Position numbers and translations under genes: made by a program
The notes under the pieces: generated by a model
Seen by the model: only the letters and a program-made list of their open reading frames with translations
Database searches by the model: none
Told to the model about the DNA's origin: nothing
Origin: an uncultured Selenomonadales bacterium
Lineage (GTDB): Bacteria > Bacillota > Negativicutes > Acidaminococcales > Acidaminococcaceae
DNA length: 64,000 nt
Direction of reading: 5' to 3'
Assembly (NCBI GenBank): GCA_900315345.1
Contig: OMYP01000005.1
Location: forward strand, 1-64,000
Part shown: positions 51,920-62,400 of the stretch, one piece after another
How the letters are laid out: each line of letters starts with the position of its first letter
Numbering within the stretch: the stretch's first letter is position 1

Positions 51920-52657
51920 ATGAAAAAGAAAGAAAGCGTAGTGGCCGTCATCCGGCGGGAGAAGCGCCGCCGGGCCCTGGGTACAGATTTAATGTGCGAC
52001 TGGGATTTCGCCCGGGACAACGGGGAGAACCCGCAGCTCACCCGGCTGGCCCAAAACTATGTGACTCATTTTGAAAATTTTCGGAGCCGGGGGGCCGGGC
52101 TGTTCCTGTACGGAGGTCCAGGTTCCGGCAAAAGTTTTACGGCGGCTGCCATCGTCAACGAGCTGACGGACCGGGGCTACCGCTGCCTGTTCACCAGCCT
52201 GCTTACCGTCCTCAGCGACCTGTCCGGCCTGGGTTACGGCAACCGCCGCTGTTTCCTGTCCCAGATCTGTGACCGGGACCTGCTGGTGCTGGACGACTTC
52301 GGCACGGAAGCGGAGACAAGTTTCAGCAGCAACGTTTTGCTGCAGATCATAAACCTGTGCCGCCTGAAATCCGTCCCCATCATCGTAACCACCCCCTATC
52401 ACCCGGACGCCCTGACCCAGGGAGGGGCCGCCTCCCGCCGGACCTTTGCGGTACACCGCCTGTTAAGCCGCTGCACCCCGGTGAACGTGATCATTCCCCG
52501 GCCCCGCAGCAGCCGCAACTTCAAACAGAAGCAGCAGGGGGACACCCTGTTAAAAGAGCCGGCGCAACAGGAGGCCCAGCCGAAAGGGCTGCCTGTCCCG
52601 GAGCAGGAGGATCAGGCGAAAGAACAGCCGGTGCAGCAGAAGTTGCTTTTACATTAG
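51920..52657 (+). CDS. DnaC/DnaI-like helicase loader ATPase
   Basis: 245 residues. AAA+ core: FLYGGPGSGKSFTAAAIVNELTDRGYRCLFTSLLTVL (Walker A), RDLLVLDDFGTEAETSFSSNVLLQII (Walker B and arginine region), VPIIVTTPYHPDAL (sensor 1), then LLSRCTPVNVI. It loads the hexameric helicase at the origin. The C-terminal ~40 residues are Gln/Glu/Pro-rich and disordered. AAGGAGG precedes the ATG, 12 bases after the previous stop, and the helicase gene follows after 25 bases. Confidence 0.92.
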   Translation: MKKKESVVAVIRREKRRRALGTDLMCDWDFARDNGENPQLTRLAQNYVTHFENFRSRGAGLFLYGGPGSGKSFTAAAIVNELTDRGYRCLFTSLLTVLSDLSGLGYGNRRCFLSQICDRDLLVLDDFGTEAETSFSSNVLLQIINLCRLKSVPIIVTTPYHPDALTQGGAASRRTFAVHRLLSRCTPVNVIIPRPRSSRNFKQKQQGDTLLKEPAQQEAQPKGLPVPEQEDQAKEQPVQQKLLLH

Positions 52658-52682
52658 AAAAAAGCGAAAGGAGAGCATACAT

Positions 52683-54059
52683 ATGCAGGAACGAGTCATT
52701 CCCCAGAACATTACGGCGGAGCAGAATGTGCTCAGCGCCATGCTGATCGATACCCACGCCGCGGACATTGTGGCGGAAAGATTGCAGCCGGAGGATTTCT
52801 ACCGTCCCTCCCACCAGATCATCTGCCGGGCCATCTTCCGTCTCCGCAGCCGGAACGAGCCGGTAGACCTGGTCACCGTTACGGAAGAGCTGAAAAAAGA
52901 GAACCGGCTGGAGGACGTTGGGGACATCAGTTACCTGACCCTGCTGGCCAACGTTGCCCCTACGGCGGCCAACGTGAAGTACCACGCCCGGATCGTGGAG
53001 GAAAAATCCCTGCTGCGGCAGATGGTGGAAAGCGGCACCGCCATCGCCGCCATGGGCTACGAGGGCGGCGAAGAAGACGTACAGGACCTGATCGACAGGG
53101 CAGAAAAAAATCTGCTGCGCCTTTCCTGCCGGAAAAGCGCAACAGATTTTGTACCGATCCAGGATATTGTATCCGCCGCCATGGACCGGCTGGGCAGCCT
53201 GGTAGAAAACAGCAGGGTGGTGACGGGCCTGTCCACCGGTTTCACCGATCTGGATTCCATTACCGCGGGCCTCCACCCTTCGGACTTTATCATTGTGGCG
53301 GCACGGCCCTCCATGGGCAAGACAGCCCTGGCCCTGAACATTGCGGAAAACGTGGCCCTGCGGGGGACCCGGGAAGGGGAACCTCCCAGGCGGGTGGCTT
53401 TCTTCAGCCTGGAGATGAGCCGGGACCAGCTGGCCCAGCGGATGATCTGTACGGAGGCGGATGTAGGAGACCGGGAGCTTCGCCCTGCCGAACCGGAAGA
53501 CGAAAACGAAAAAAGGGAAGTACTGGACCGTCTCTGGACCGCTTCGGACAATCTGGCCGCCTCCAACATATTCATTGACGACACCCCGGGTCTTTCCATC
53601 CGGGAGCTGCGCTCCAAAGCCCGGCGGCTGAAAGCGGCCGGGGGGCTGGACCTGATCGTCATCGACTACCTGCAGCTGATGCAGGTCTCCTTGGGACGTT
53701 CCGGTTCCGAGAACCGCCAGCACGAGGTATCGGAAATCAGCCGGAGCCTGAAGGCGCTGGCCCGGGAACTGGAGGCACCGGTGCTGGCCCTGTCCCAGTT
53801 AAGCCGCAGCGTGGAAAACCGCCAGGTGAAGCGGCCCATGCTCAGCGACCTGCGGGAGTCCGGCTCTCTGGAGCAGGACGCGGACATCGTCATGTTCCTG
53901 TACCGGGAAGACTACTACAAAGCCGCGGAGGAAGAGCCTACCCACCTGACAGAGCTCATTGTCGCCAAGCACCGCAACGGCCCCACCGGAAAGATCGACC
54001 TGTTCTTCCGGAAAGACTGCACACGGTTCATCAGCCTGAACGAAAAAGATGCGGTGTAA
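52683..54059 (+). CDS. DnaB-family replicative helicase
   Basis: 458 residues. N-terminal DnaB domain (IPQNITAEQNVLSAMLIDTHAADIVAERLQPEDFYRPSHQII) then the RecA-like helicase domain: IIVAARPSMGKTALALNIAENVA (Walker A), FFSLEMSRDQLAQRMI, LIVIDYLQLM (Walker B), LSQLSRSVENRQVKRPMLSDLRESGSLEQDADIVMFLYR. It unwinds DNA at forks. The partner loader and organiser genes suggest it belongs to a phage or plasmid replicon rather than being the chromosomal copy, but this cannot be decided here. Confidence 0.93.
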   Translation: MQERVIPQNITAEQNVLSAMLIDTHAADIVAERLQPEDFYRPSHQIICRAIFRLRSRNEPVDLVTVTEELKKENRLEDVGDISYLTLLANVAPTAANVKYHARIVEEKSLLRQMVESGTAIAAMGYEGGEEDVQDLIDRAEKNLLRLSCRKSATDFVPIQDIVSAAMDRLGSLVENSRVVTGLSTGFTDLDSITAGLHPSDFIIVAARPSMGKTALALNIAENVALRGTREGEPPRRVAFFSLEMSRDQLAQRMICTEADVGDRELRPAEPEDENEKREVLDRLWTASDNLAASNIFIDDTPGLSIRELRSKARRLKAAGGLDLIVIDYLQLMQVSLGRSGSENRQHEVSEISRSLKALARELEAPVLALSQLSRSVENRQVKRPMLSDLRESGSLEQDADIVMFLYREDYYKAAEEEPTHLTELIVAKHRNGPTGKIDLFFRKDCTRFISLNEKDAV

Positions 54060-54089
54060 GTAAGTAAGTAAGTAAGTAAGGAAGGAAGG
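54057..54089. repeat. Tetranucleotide repeat at the helicase stop codon
   Basis: Six TAAG units (54057-54080) begin with the stop codon itself and pass into GAAG units and an A run. Because the first TAA stops translation, copy-number changes would not alter the protein. Confidence 0.85.
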
Positions 54090-54167
54090 AAAAAAGGCAC
54101 GGGCTTATAACCTGTTGACCAGATAGTTTCATACTGTAAACATACGCCTGCTATGGGATTTTAAAAT

Positions 54168-54212
54168 AAAGCGGCGGTGAAGTTGCTTATTTGCCAACTC
54201 AACCGCCACTTT
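54168..54212 (-). terminator. Terminator of the TpsA-TpsB-TAA operon
   Basis: GGCGGT and AGTTG pair with CAACT and ACCGCC in an interrupted stem flanked by AAAG/CTTT; the minus strand continues with TTTATTTTAAAA. Just past the TAA copy 3 stop. Confidence 0.75.
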
Positions 54213-54218
54213 AATATT

Positions 54219-57200
54219 CTATTTTCCTACCTTTGCTTCCAGTCGCGCCAGCGCTTCTTTTAATGCTGCAATTTCTGCATCCTGCGCCGCAATCTTTTCA
54301 TCCTGCGCCGCGCTTTCTTTCTGATGTGCTTCTTTCAATGCTGCAATTTCCGCATCCTGCGCCGCAATCTTCCGCGCCATGGTCGCCTTGCTTGCACCTA
54401 ATCCCTTGCCCTTATCCAGCGCAAAGATGACGCCTGCGTTGACCATGTTCTCCCCATTGCCCATGCTGCCGCCGATGCTGAACATCAGGTTATCCTTGGG
54501 CTGATAGAACAGGCCCATGGCCATGGCATTGGCGTTCCGGTAATTACCGTAGCCCAGGCCCATGCCAAACTTGCCGTCCATATCCAGCGGGTGCAGCGCC
54601 GCCAGGGCCGCCGCCCCTGCGCCTACCTTGTTCACCCTGTTATCCAGCTTGTTGATGCGGTTGTTCAGGTACACGTCATTATTATACGTATTCTGACCGG
54701 CGGCCTGCAGCTGGCCGATGGTGGCTGCGTCAGTAGCTTCCGTGCCGGGGGCAACGTGCTTGATCTGGCGCTCACCGCCAGAGGAGCCCACCGAAACCGC
54801 ATCTGCTTCTGCAGTGGAATTATTGCCAAGCACCACGGCGTTGTCAACATTGTTTACCTGCACATTATTTCCCAGCACAATATTATTATTACCTTTTAAA
54901 GTATGCCCGGTCCCAATGGCAATGTTCTGATCTCCGTCAACAGTGTTATCAAAACCGAGGGCAACGGAGCGCGTGCCGCTTTTAATCTCGCTGCCCTTGC
55001 CTATAGCAATCTTCGTAGTATTCTCCCCTAACCTCAGGCTTCCCTCTTCACCGGGTTTGCCGTTCAGGTACTCGTATACGGTAGCGCCCCTGACAAATTC
55101 GTCCGCATGGTCTCCCTGTTCCTTTACCTCGCCATTCTGACCAGCCAACGCCTCAAGTTTCTCATCAACGGCAACAATGCCTTCAATACTTATCCCCGTT
55201 CCAACCAGCAGCATTTCTACGCCGGTCATAGCCGTATCTGCAGTCTTCTGGGCAGTGACAATATTGTCTGCATTCGTTGCTATATCCTGTGTGTTTTGGG
55301 TAATATTTTCAGTATTCGACGCAATATTCTGTGTGTTTTTATCAATATTCCGGGCATTTTCTGTTATCATTTCTGCATTCGAAGCAACTGCTTCCGCAGT
55401 CACCCTGGCCTGATCGTCCAATGCCGTCAGGTTTTCCGCTACGGTATTGTCCATCTTTACATATTCGCCATCCTCTGTCAGGCGAACTTCTTCATAAACC
55501 GTAGCGCCGGTCACCAGTTTTTCGTTTCCGCTTTCCACCTCGCCCGTACCCAATGCACTGCCCCAGGCTGCAGAGTTATCTGCGGTTGAGCCGTTAGCAT
55601 CTTTTGCGTTTTTCCCAACATTAGATGCATCTGTATTCGCTTTCTGATCCAAAACATCCTTGACAAGTCCGGTCTGGTCCTGTAATGCCTTATCCATCAG
55701 GGTCAGGTTTTCCGCAATATTTTTATCGGCTTTTATGATAAGACCGTCTTCAGCGATCGTACCGATGCGGTTGGCCAGCGCAGTCTCCTTCGCATCAACC
55801 TGCGTTTTTGTATAGGCGTCCCGGATTCCGTAGCCTTCCAGCGTGTCCGACTTGTCCACCTTATCCTTTACCGCATCTGCAATCGCGTTGTCCGTCGCCG
55901 TCTTCGTATAGGCATCCCGGATCCCGTAGCCTTCCAGCGTCGTTGCCTTGTCCGCCTTATTCTTTACTGCGGTATCTAACGCGGTAAGATTCGCCGCAGT
56001 TGTATTCTTTTCCTTAATATGTGTCCCGTCAACCGGACGCACTTCTTCGTAAACGGTAGAGCCCCTCAGAAATTCGTCTGCCCCGGGTTCTCCTTCGGGC
56101 GCAACCGTTCCATCCATTGCTTTTATGGTTTCAATATCCGCAGTTCGTGCATTGATTTCTTCCGACAGATCAATAATTGCATTAAGTTCAATTCCGGAAA
56201 CCTTGGCGATCAACTGCAGATCGGTTTTCGTTTCCTCGGCAGTTTTCTTTACATCGTCCAATGACGTATCTAACGCAGTCAGGTTTTCCGAAACCGTATT
56301 ACCGGCTTTAACAACAGCGCCGTTTTTACTTATCGTCCCGATGCGGTTGGACAATGCGGTCTCCTTCGCATCGACCTGGGTTTTTGTATATGCGTCCGTA
56401 ATGCTGTAGCCTTTCAGCGTCGTTGCCTTATCTGCTTTACCGCCCACAGCTTTAGTGATGGCACTGTCCGTCGCTGCCTTCGTGTATGCGTCCGTAATAC
56501 CGTAGCCTTTCAGCGTAGTAGCCCGGTCTGCCTTACCTGCTACTGCCGTAGTAATAGTGCTGTTGGTTTCCTCTTTTGTATAGGCATCCGTAATGCCGTA
56601 GCCTTTCAGCGTGGTGGCCTTGTCAGCTTTTTTCGTTGCCGCCGTATCAATGGCAGACTGCGTCTCGTTTTTGGTAAAGGCATCCGTAATACCGTAGCCT
56701 TCCAGCGTGGTGGCCTTGTCGGCTTTTTTCGCTACCGCACTGTATACCGTGCCGCCGGTTACAATACCGGTGTTGCCGGCCTCCACGGCCCCGTTCTTCG
56801 TCACCTGAATCTTACCGCCAGCATCCAGGGCCAGGTCGCTGCCTGTGTTCACCTGCAGTTTGCCGTCTTTATCGAAAACCAGGCCGCTGCCGTTTTTCAC
56901 GCTGACCGTGTTTTTATCGGAAATATCAATACCGTCGCCTGCCGTATATGTGGCACCACCACCGCCAGCTCCTATAGCATCTTTCAGGGCTTTTAACTGG
57001 GCTACGTTAACCGCGTCCGTGTCGTATGTGCCTGCCGCCACGCCTGTAATCTGGCGGGTAACGGTAGCGGTATTGCTGTCAGTGGCGGACGCGCCCACAG
57101 AAATAGCATTGGCCGTAGCGATCCAGGCCGCGCCGGCAGCAACGGTTCCGTCCGGACGGTAGCCCGCTACGCCTGCCCGCCGGTTAGCCACAGAGCCGTT

Positions 57201-57749
57201 TCCCAAAGCGATGGAATTGGCCAGTTCAGCCCTGGCTTCATCACCAATGGCCACCGAATTGGTAGCGTCTGCCGCAGTGATGCCGCCTAATGCCGCCAGT
57301 GAATTAATGCCATTGGCTGTGGAAGAATCGCCAAAGGCCGTTGCATTTACACCAATGGCCTTTGAATATACCCCCCAGGCGGTCGCATTCATTCCGCTTA
57401 CCACAGTATTGTTGCCCCAGGCAGTGGCGTTTACGCCGCTTGCTGTTGCATGCACCCCCCAGGCTGTTGTATTGGAGCTACTTGCTGTCGTACCGTTACC
57501 CCAGGCAGATGCATTGGCGCCCGTACGCGTTACATTACTTCCTGCCACTCCGGCCTCGTCTGCCCATGCAACCTGTACGCCGTAACTACTTACGAGGTAC
57601 ACGCTTATCAACATAGCCCCCAGGACACGGACAGCTTTCATACGGAAGGAACGGGTACCGCTGCCTTTGGTATGACTCTTGGCCAATTCGCTGGCTACCA
57701 CGTAACAGTTTTTCGTTTTATTCCAGACGATTTTATATATCTTATTCAT
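54219..57749 (-). CDS. Trimeric autotransporter adhesin, copy 3
   Basis: 1176 residues. ESPR signal (MNKIYKIVWNKTKNCYVVASE) with a hydrophobic core ending VAWA near residue 64, a short head of NATAWG/NTTAWG repeats (~75-160), neck motifs, a stalk dominated by KADKATTLKGYGITDAYTK repeats (~330-450 and 590-660), and the YadA anchor (AGAAALAALHPLDMDGKFGMGLG, ~1045-1110). After the barrel ~65 residues form a coiled coil with AAQDAEIAALKEA repeated. It is closely related to copy 1 in anchor and neck. It follows tpsB by 20 bases, so it is the third gene of a TpsA-TpsB-TAA operon, an odd combination. Confidence 0.93.
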   Translation of the reverse strand: MNKIYKIVWNKTKNCYVVASELAKSHTKGSGTRSFRMKAVRVLGAMLISVYLVSSYGVQVAWADEAGVAGSNVTRTGANASAWGNGTTASSSNTTAWGVHATASGVNATAWGNNTVVSGMNATAWGVYSKAIGVNATAFGDSSTANGINSLAALGGITAADATNSVAIGDEARAELANSIALGNGSVANRRAGVAGYRPDGTVAAGAAWIATANAISVGASATDSNTATVTRQITGVAAGTYDTDAVNVAQLKALKDAIGAGGGGATYTAGDGIDISDKNTVSVKNGSGLVFDKDGKLQVNTGSDLALDAGGKIQVTKNGAVEAGNTGIVTGGTVYSAVAKKADKATTLEGYGITDAFTKNETQSAIDTAATKKADKATTLKGYGITDAYTKEETNSTITTAVAGKADRATTLKGYGITDAYTKAATDSAITKAVGGKADKATTLKGYSITDAYTKTQVDAKETALSNRIGTISKNGAVVKAGNTVSENLTALDTSLDDVKKTAEETKTDLQLIAKVSGIELNAIIDLSEEINARTADIETIKAMDGTVAPEGEPGADEFLRGSTVYEEVRPVDGTHIKEKNTTAANLTALDTAVKNKADKATTLEGYGIRDAYTKTATDNAIADAVKDKVDKSDTLEGYGIRDAYTKTQVDAKETALANRIGTIAEDGLIIKADKNIAENLTLMDKALQDQTGLVKDVLDQKANTDASNVGKNAKDANGSTADNSAAWGSALGTGEVESGNEKLVTGATVYEEVRLTEDGEYVKMDNTVAENLTALDDQARVTAEAVASNAEMITENARNIDKNTQNIASNTENITQNTQDIATNADNIVTAQKTADTAMTGVEMLLVGTGISIEGIVAVDEKLEALAGQNGEVKEQGDHADEFVRGATVYEYLNGKPGEEGSLRLGENTTKIAIGKGSEIKSGTRSVALGFDNTVDGDQNIAIGTGHTLKGNNNIVLGNNVQVNNVDNAVVLGNNSTAEADAVSVGSSGGERQIKHVAPGTEATDAATIGQLQAAGQNTYNNDVYLNNRINKLDNRVNKVGAGAAALAALHPLDMDGKFGMGLGYGNYRNANAMAMGLFYQPKDNLMFSIGGSMGNGENMVNAGVIFALDKGKGLGASKATMARKIAAQDAEIAALKEAHQKESAAQDEKIAAQDAEIAALKEALARLEAKVGK

Positions 57750-57769
57750 CTTTGCGTCCCCCCGTTTTA

Positions 57770-59467
57770 TCAGAATGTCACGGAACAGTTAAAATGGATC
57801 CGCGTCTTATCTACCTTTTCCGCCTGGCTCTTAAACTCCCGCTTCAGCGGAATACCCAGAGTCAGGCTGGAATAGAAGTTCTTATAGCTGGCGGTTACGC
57901 CCAGGCCGGTAGACACCAGCGTGTGATCCACTACCGTCTGCTCATCCCCAAAAACCCGTCCATAATCCACAAAAGTAAAGGCATTCCAGATCTGTTTTTT
58001 ATCCAGAGGCGCCTGCCAGGTAAGGCTGGCGTTAAAGCCCTGGCTGCCGCCCAGGAAGCTTTCCTCATAGCCCCGCACGCTGTTGGCCCCGCCGATATAG
58101 AAAAAGTCGGAAGTGGACATGTTCTTCTTTTCGCTGGCCACCTGTGCGTTCAGGCGCCCTAACAGCATCTGGCCTTTCCCCAGCCGTTTCTGGTACACGG
58201 CGTCCAGCCGGTAGGCAGTATAGTTGTCGCTGGTATCGTATAAATAATTGTTATAGCCCATAAAGGCCAGGCTGTGTTTATGGTATAACACGCTGTTCTT
58301 GCCGTAGTGGGTGAAGGAAACATAGGGAATATAGGTATTCCGCGTATCATTCACCCATTTAACATAGCTGTCAGATTTGGTGCCAAAATCCGTCTGGGAT
58401 TTCTGATGCAGATACTGGAGCCCCACTTCGTACCGGCTCTTTTCGTCCACCCGCAGGGGATGCCGCAGGGTGATGCCGGCTACATAGGAATGGCCCTTTA
58501 CCCCTGCCGTTTCTGCCAGATTACCTTTGACAAGCTTTGTCGTATTAGTGCCGTAATCAAAGTCCAGCATAGTGCCCAGGTTATTCACCGGTATGGAGTA
58601 ATTGGCGCCGAAAATATTGGTACCCTTGCTGCGCAGGTAGTTCATCCGCAGGGCATCCCGCTGGCCGGTGACGCTGCGCATGGTATAAAAGACGCCTTCC
58701 CGCCAGCGCCCGGAGGTATCGTAACCGTGGTTATCCACGTACAGGGAGACCTGGTGGTTATTTTTCGGCTCGAAGGCCGCAATTTCATAATCCGTAGTCC
58801 CCGGCTTTTCCCCGGCGTGCACCAGGACGCGCAGCTGCACGTCGTTGGTAGCGTTAAAACGCTGCAGCTCATCGTTCAGGATATCCGTGTTGGCCACCTT
58901 GCCCGGTTCCAGATGGATGCGGTGGGTCACATAACCCTGCCGGGTAAAACGCAGGCCGTTTACGGTCACGTTGCCGGTCTTTCCCTCCAGCAGTCTGATC
59001 TGCACAGCGCCCTCATGGATACGCTGGGGGGGCAGATAGGCCCGGCACACCGCGTATCCCCTGGTTTCATATAACTTGTTGATCGACGCCGTCATAGCAT
59101 ACAGGTCTTCCAGAGAAACAGTTTTTCCCACATAGGGATCGGTAATCGCTTTTATCTCTGCTTCCGTTAAAATTTCCGAAGGATCCGTATCCACCCGCTC
59201 CAGGGTAAAGGTAACCTGGGCGGCGCTTTGCTCCGGCTTCTGCGTTTCTGTTTCCACTTTTGTCTGCTGCCGTTCCTGGTCTTCTTCCATCTGCTGGGCG
59301 ATCCGCTGCCGCTCCATATACTCCCGGGCCTGGTTCAGCTGGGCGCCGGAATCTACGGTTCCCATAGAAGCCGCCCAGACCGTTGAGGAACACAGCACAG
59401 AAACAGCTAATGCGGAAGAAAAAAGCCAACGTCCGGATGCGGAAACCTCCGCTGAAATTTTAAACAT
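57770..59467 (-). CDS. Two-partner secretion transporter (TpsB, ShlB/FhaC family)
   Basis: 565 residues. Signal peptide ending near SSTVWA (residue ~32), a Gln/Glu-rich linker, two POTRA domains (VTFTLERVDTDPSEILTEAEIKAI; GNVTVNGLRFTRQGYVTHRI) and a 16-strand barrel with the conserved loop motif SVRGYEESFLGGSQGF and a final strand ending in Phe. It exports the TpsA protein across the outer membrane. The upstream gene, only 27 bases away, is that TpsA. No TPS domain of the partner is in view, because the partner is cut off. Confidence 0.95.
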   Translation of the reverse strand: MFKISAEVSASGRWLFSSALAVSVLCSSTVWAASMGTVDSGAQLNQAREYMERQRIAQQMEEDQERQQTKVETETQKPEQSAAQVTFTLERVDTDPSEILTEAEIKAITDPYVGKTVSLEDLYAMTASINKLYETRGYAVCRAYLPPQRIHEGAVQIRLLEGKTGNVTVNGLRFTRQGYVTHRIHLEPGKVANTDILNDELQRFNATNDVQLRVLVHAGEKPGTTDYEIAAFEPKNNHQVSLYVDNHGYDTSGRWREGVFYTMRSVTGQRDALRMNYLRSKGTNIFGANYSIPVNNLGTMLDFDYGTNTTKLVKGNLAETAGVKGHSYVAGITLRHPLRVDEKSRYEVGLQYLHQKSQTDFGTKSDSYVKWVNDTRNTYIPYVSFTHYGKNSVLYHKHSLAFMGYNNYLYDTSDNYTAYRLDAVYQKRLGKGQMLLGRLNAQVASEKKNMSTSDFFYIGGANSVRGYEESFLGGSQGFNASLTWQAPLDKKQIWNAFTFVDYGRVFGDEQTVVDHTLVSTGLGVTASYKNFYSSLTLGIPLKREFKSQAEKVDKTRIHFNCSVTF

Positions 59468-59494
59468 AATGAACCATCCTTTTATACAAATTTA

Positions 59495-62400
59495 CTACTT
59501 TGCAGTCTTGCCAATCTTAATTTCCGCCGGTTTCGCATTCCGTACAGGCGCTACATCCAGGGAATTGCTGTAGCCTACCAGGCCGTACCGGTCATAGTAG
59601 GCGATCTTGCCGTAGCCCTTGCGGACCTGTTCCGGCAGGTCCTTGCCTGCCGTCACGGGACCCATATACGAAACGGTTCCCGATCCGGTACGGGCAATCA
59701 CACTGCGGCCGGCCTCTACAGCACTGCCATAGTAAATATTCCCTTTGACAGCATCTGCGATTACATTACGCCCTGCACTGACACGTCCCAGATAGATGAT
59801 GTTACCATCCTCGGTGATTTTCGCTTCCACATTGCTGCCGGCGCTTACCGAATCTGCATAAATAATGTTACCGTTTCCTATGGTCCCGGTCACATTGCTG
59901 CCGGCGCTCACATTACCGTCGTACCAGATCTGTCCGGTTCCCACTTCCGCTGTAACATCGTTGCCCGCAACCACAACGCCGTCGTACATGACCGTACCGT
60001 CTGCCGTAGCAGCCTTCACGTCCCCGCCGGCCTTAGTGGCGCCGGAGAAGGTGATATCGCCGCTTTCCTTTACGGTAGCGGTAATATCCCCGCCGGCCTT
60101 TACATCCCCCGGGTTATTCCCGCTGTTGTCCAGCATGCCTGCTAATGTAATATCGCCATTTTCGGTTACTGCCGAGATATTGCCGCTGTCCGAGGCGATC
60201 TTTCCTTCCACGAGTATATCCCCGTCTTCCGTTTCCAGACTGATATGGCGGCCTGCATGGATGTTCATCGTCTCATTGACCTTTTCGTCCCTGTAAAGGA
60301 AAATGCTGCCTTCGCCGCTGGTCTTCATCGTCATATCCCGTTTTGCGTCAAGGTCGCCGCCAATATCGATATCACCGGCTTCGCTGGTTATTGAGATATC
60401 CTGTTTGGTTGCCTCCAGCTTGCCGTCAGCCACAATATCGCTGTCTTTACCGGTAATTTCCACACTGCCGCCGGTAATGCTGCCGTTTATGGTGATATCG
60501 CCTTCTTCCGTATTGTTATGCAGGGCTGCCAGGTTCCGGGCCGTTACGTTGCCGTCAATCACAATATAGCCATTTTTCTTTTTGCCGTTCTTATCCGGAT
60601 CAACCTGTATGGTTGCATTCTCCGCATTGACATCGCCGGAAACATATATATCGCCGCCGGCCAGAGTCTCCAGCACAGCACCGGAGCCCGCCGTAAGATT
60701 GCCCGTAAGCTGCAGATGGCCTTCGCTTTGCAGGACTGCATTGCGGGTGGTTTTCACATCGCCCACGTACATGGTAGCCTTATCCCCCAAGAGGCCGTTG
60801 ACGCCCCTGATTTTGGCTTCATTAGCGACCAGTGTGATCTCCGCCCCGCTGTTGAGGATGCGCAGCGGAGTATATGAGCCCAACACACCGCTGTCGCTGT
60901 TTGGATCTGCGGTAAGCCGCACCTCCTTCCCTGCATTCAGGTACGCGCCGCTGTAATTTCTGTCCCAGGACATCTCGATGCCAGGTCTGGAGTCCAAAGC
61001 AAGGGTATCCCCTGCATACAGGGAGCCTACAAAGAGTCTGCTCGGTCCCATATTTTTGATGTAGATGCTGCCGTCCGCATTGGCGCTCTGGAGGTCGCCC
61101 CGCAGGTCCACTCCCAGGTACTTGTCTTCAGCGCCGATATCCTCAGAGCCCCCATAGGCGATCAGGTTATTCGCTTTAATATTGGCCTGGCTGGCATCCT
61201 TTCCCTCCAATGCGTTGTAGATACCTTTCTGGGTGTACAGCCGCACATCCTTTACTCCCGCATTAATGACGCCGGTATTCAGGGGCGAGAAAACGCCCTT
61301 TGTATCGCTTCTGCCGGCGATAAATACGCTTTCGTCGCTGGCAGTGACATCCACCTTTCCCTCAGCCTTGACCCCCAGGGGGCTCAGGTTGCCGATGACA
61401 AATTCATACACCGCGCCGTCCGTCGCCACCGTATTGCCGATGGAATCCCGGGCCGTTACGGTCTGTTTGCCCTGTGCGTCCGTGCTGAAGAACAGGGTAT
61501 TGCCGTTTTTATCCTTTATGGTTACATCCGCCGCGTCCGCGTTGGCCAACTTCTTCAGGTTGGCAATGGCTTTTTCGGAGCCGCCTGTCAGGTCGCTGGC
61601 CAGGATGGTGGTGGTTTTGTTGCTGTTCATGCCGATGCCCTGGGCGTTCAGGGTCACATTTTTCCCCTGCACGTTGGCAATCTTGCCCTGGGTCTCCGTA
61701 GTGACGCCGCTTTCCTTGTTGACGATGGCGTTGCGGATGGAGTACAGCAGCTGGTCTTTTGTCCAGGCAAAGGTTGGATGGGTGTATCTGTCCACGATAG
61801 CCTGGTAGTAGGTATCCTGGGCCAGGTACGCGTCAACACTGGTATAGGCCGTACCGTCCTTTTTGGTGAACATTTCCTTCACTGCGTCGCTGGCTTCCTT
61901 ATTGGTAAACAGGGCAAACTGTTCCTCAACGCGCGCTTTATAATTGGCCGCGTCCTGCTTCAGGCCCTTGATATAGGCGCCTTCATAATCCTCCGTACCG
62001 GCAATGAGCCCTGCATCGATCCAGTGCATTACCAGGTCGTCCTCATCTATATTGTTGCTGTTCTCTGCCTGAGGCAGGGAGTCCAGCAGCCGCCCGTTCT
62101 TCGCCGTCAGGGTCACATCGCCTTCACGGGACACGATGGAACCGATCCGCATGTCAGCATTGGCTTCCGTCAGGTAGATATCCTTTTTCGCGCTGGCGTC
62201 CACATTGGCGGATCCCGGCCCAAAGCCGTAGGCTTCCGGCAGGGACCACAGTACCAGCGCCTGTTTGGACGTGCCAAGACCGCCGTTGACGCTGGTCAGA
62301 TCGATTTCCCGCCCCATTACGGCAGTTTTCGAACCCGACTGGGTAATATCGCCGTCTGCCGTCAGGGCCACGTCGCCCGTGCCATCATTTCCGTAGGCGA

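Noticed and set aside
54057-54089. TAAG repeat as a phase-variation switch for the helicase
   Set aside because: The first unit is already the stop codon, so unit number cannot change the reading frame.
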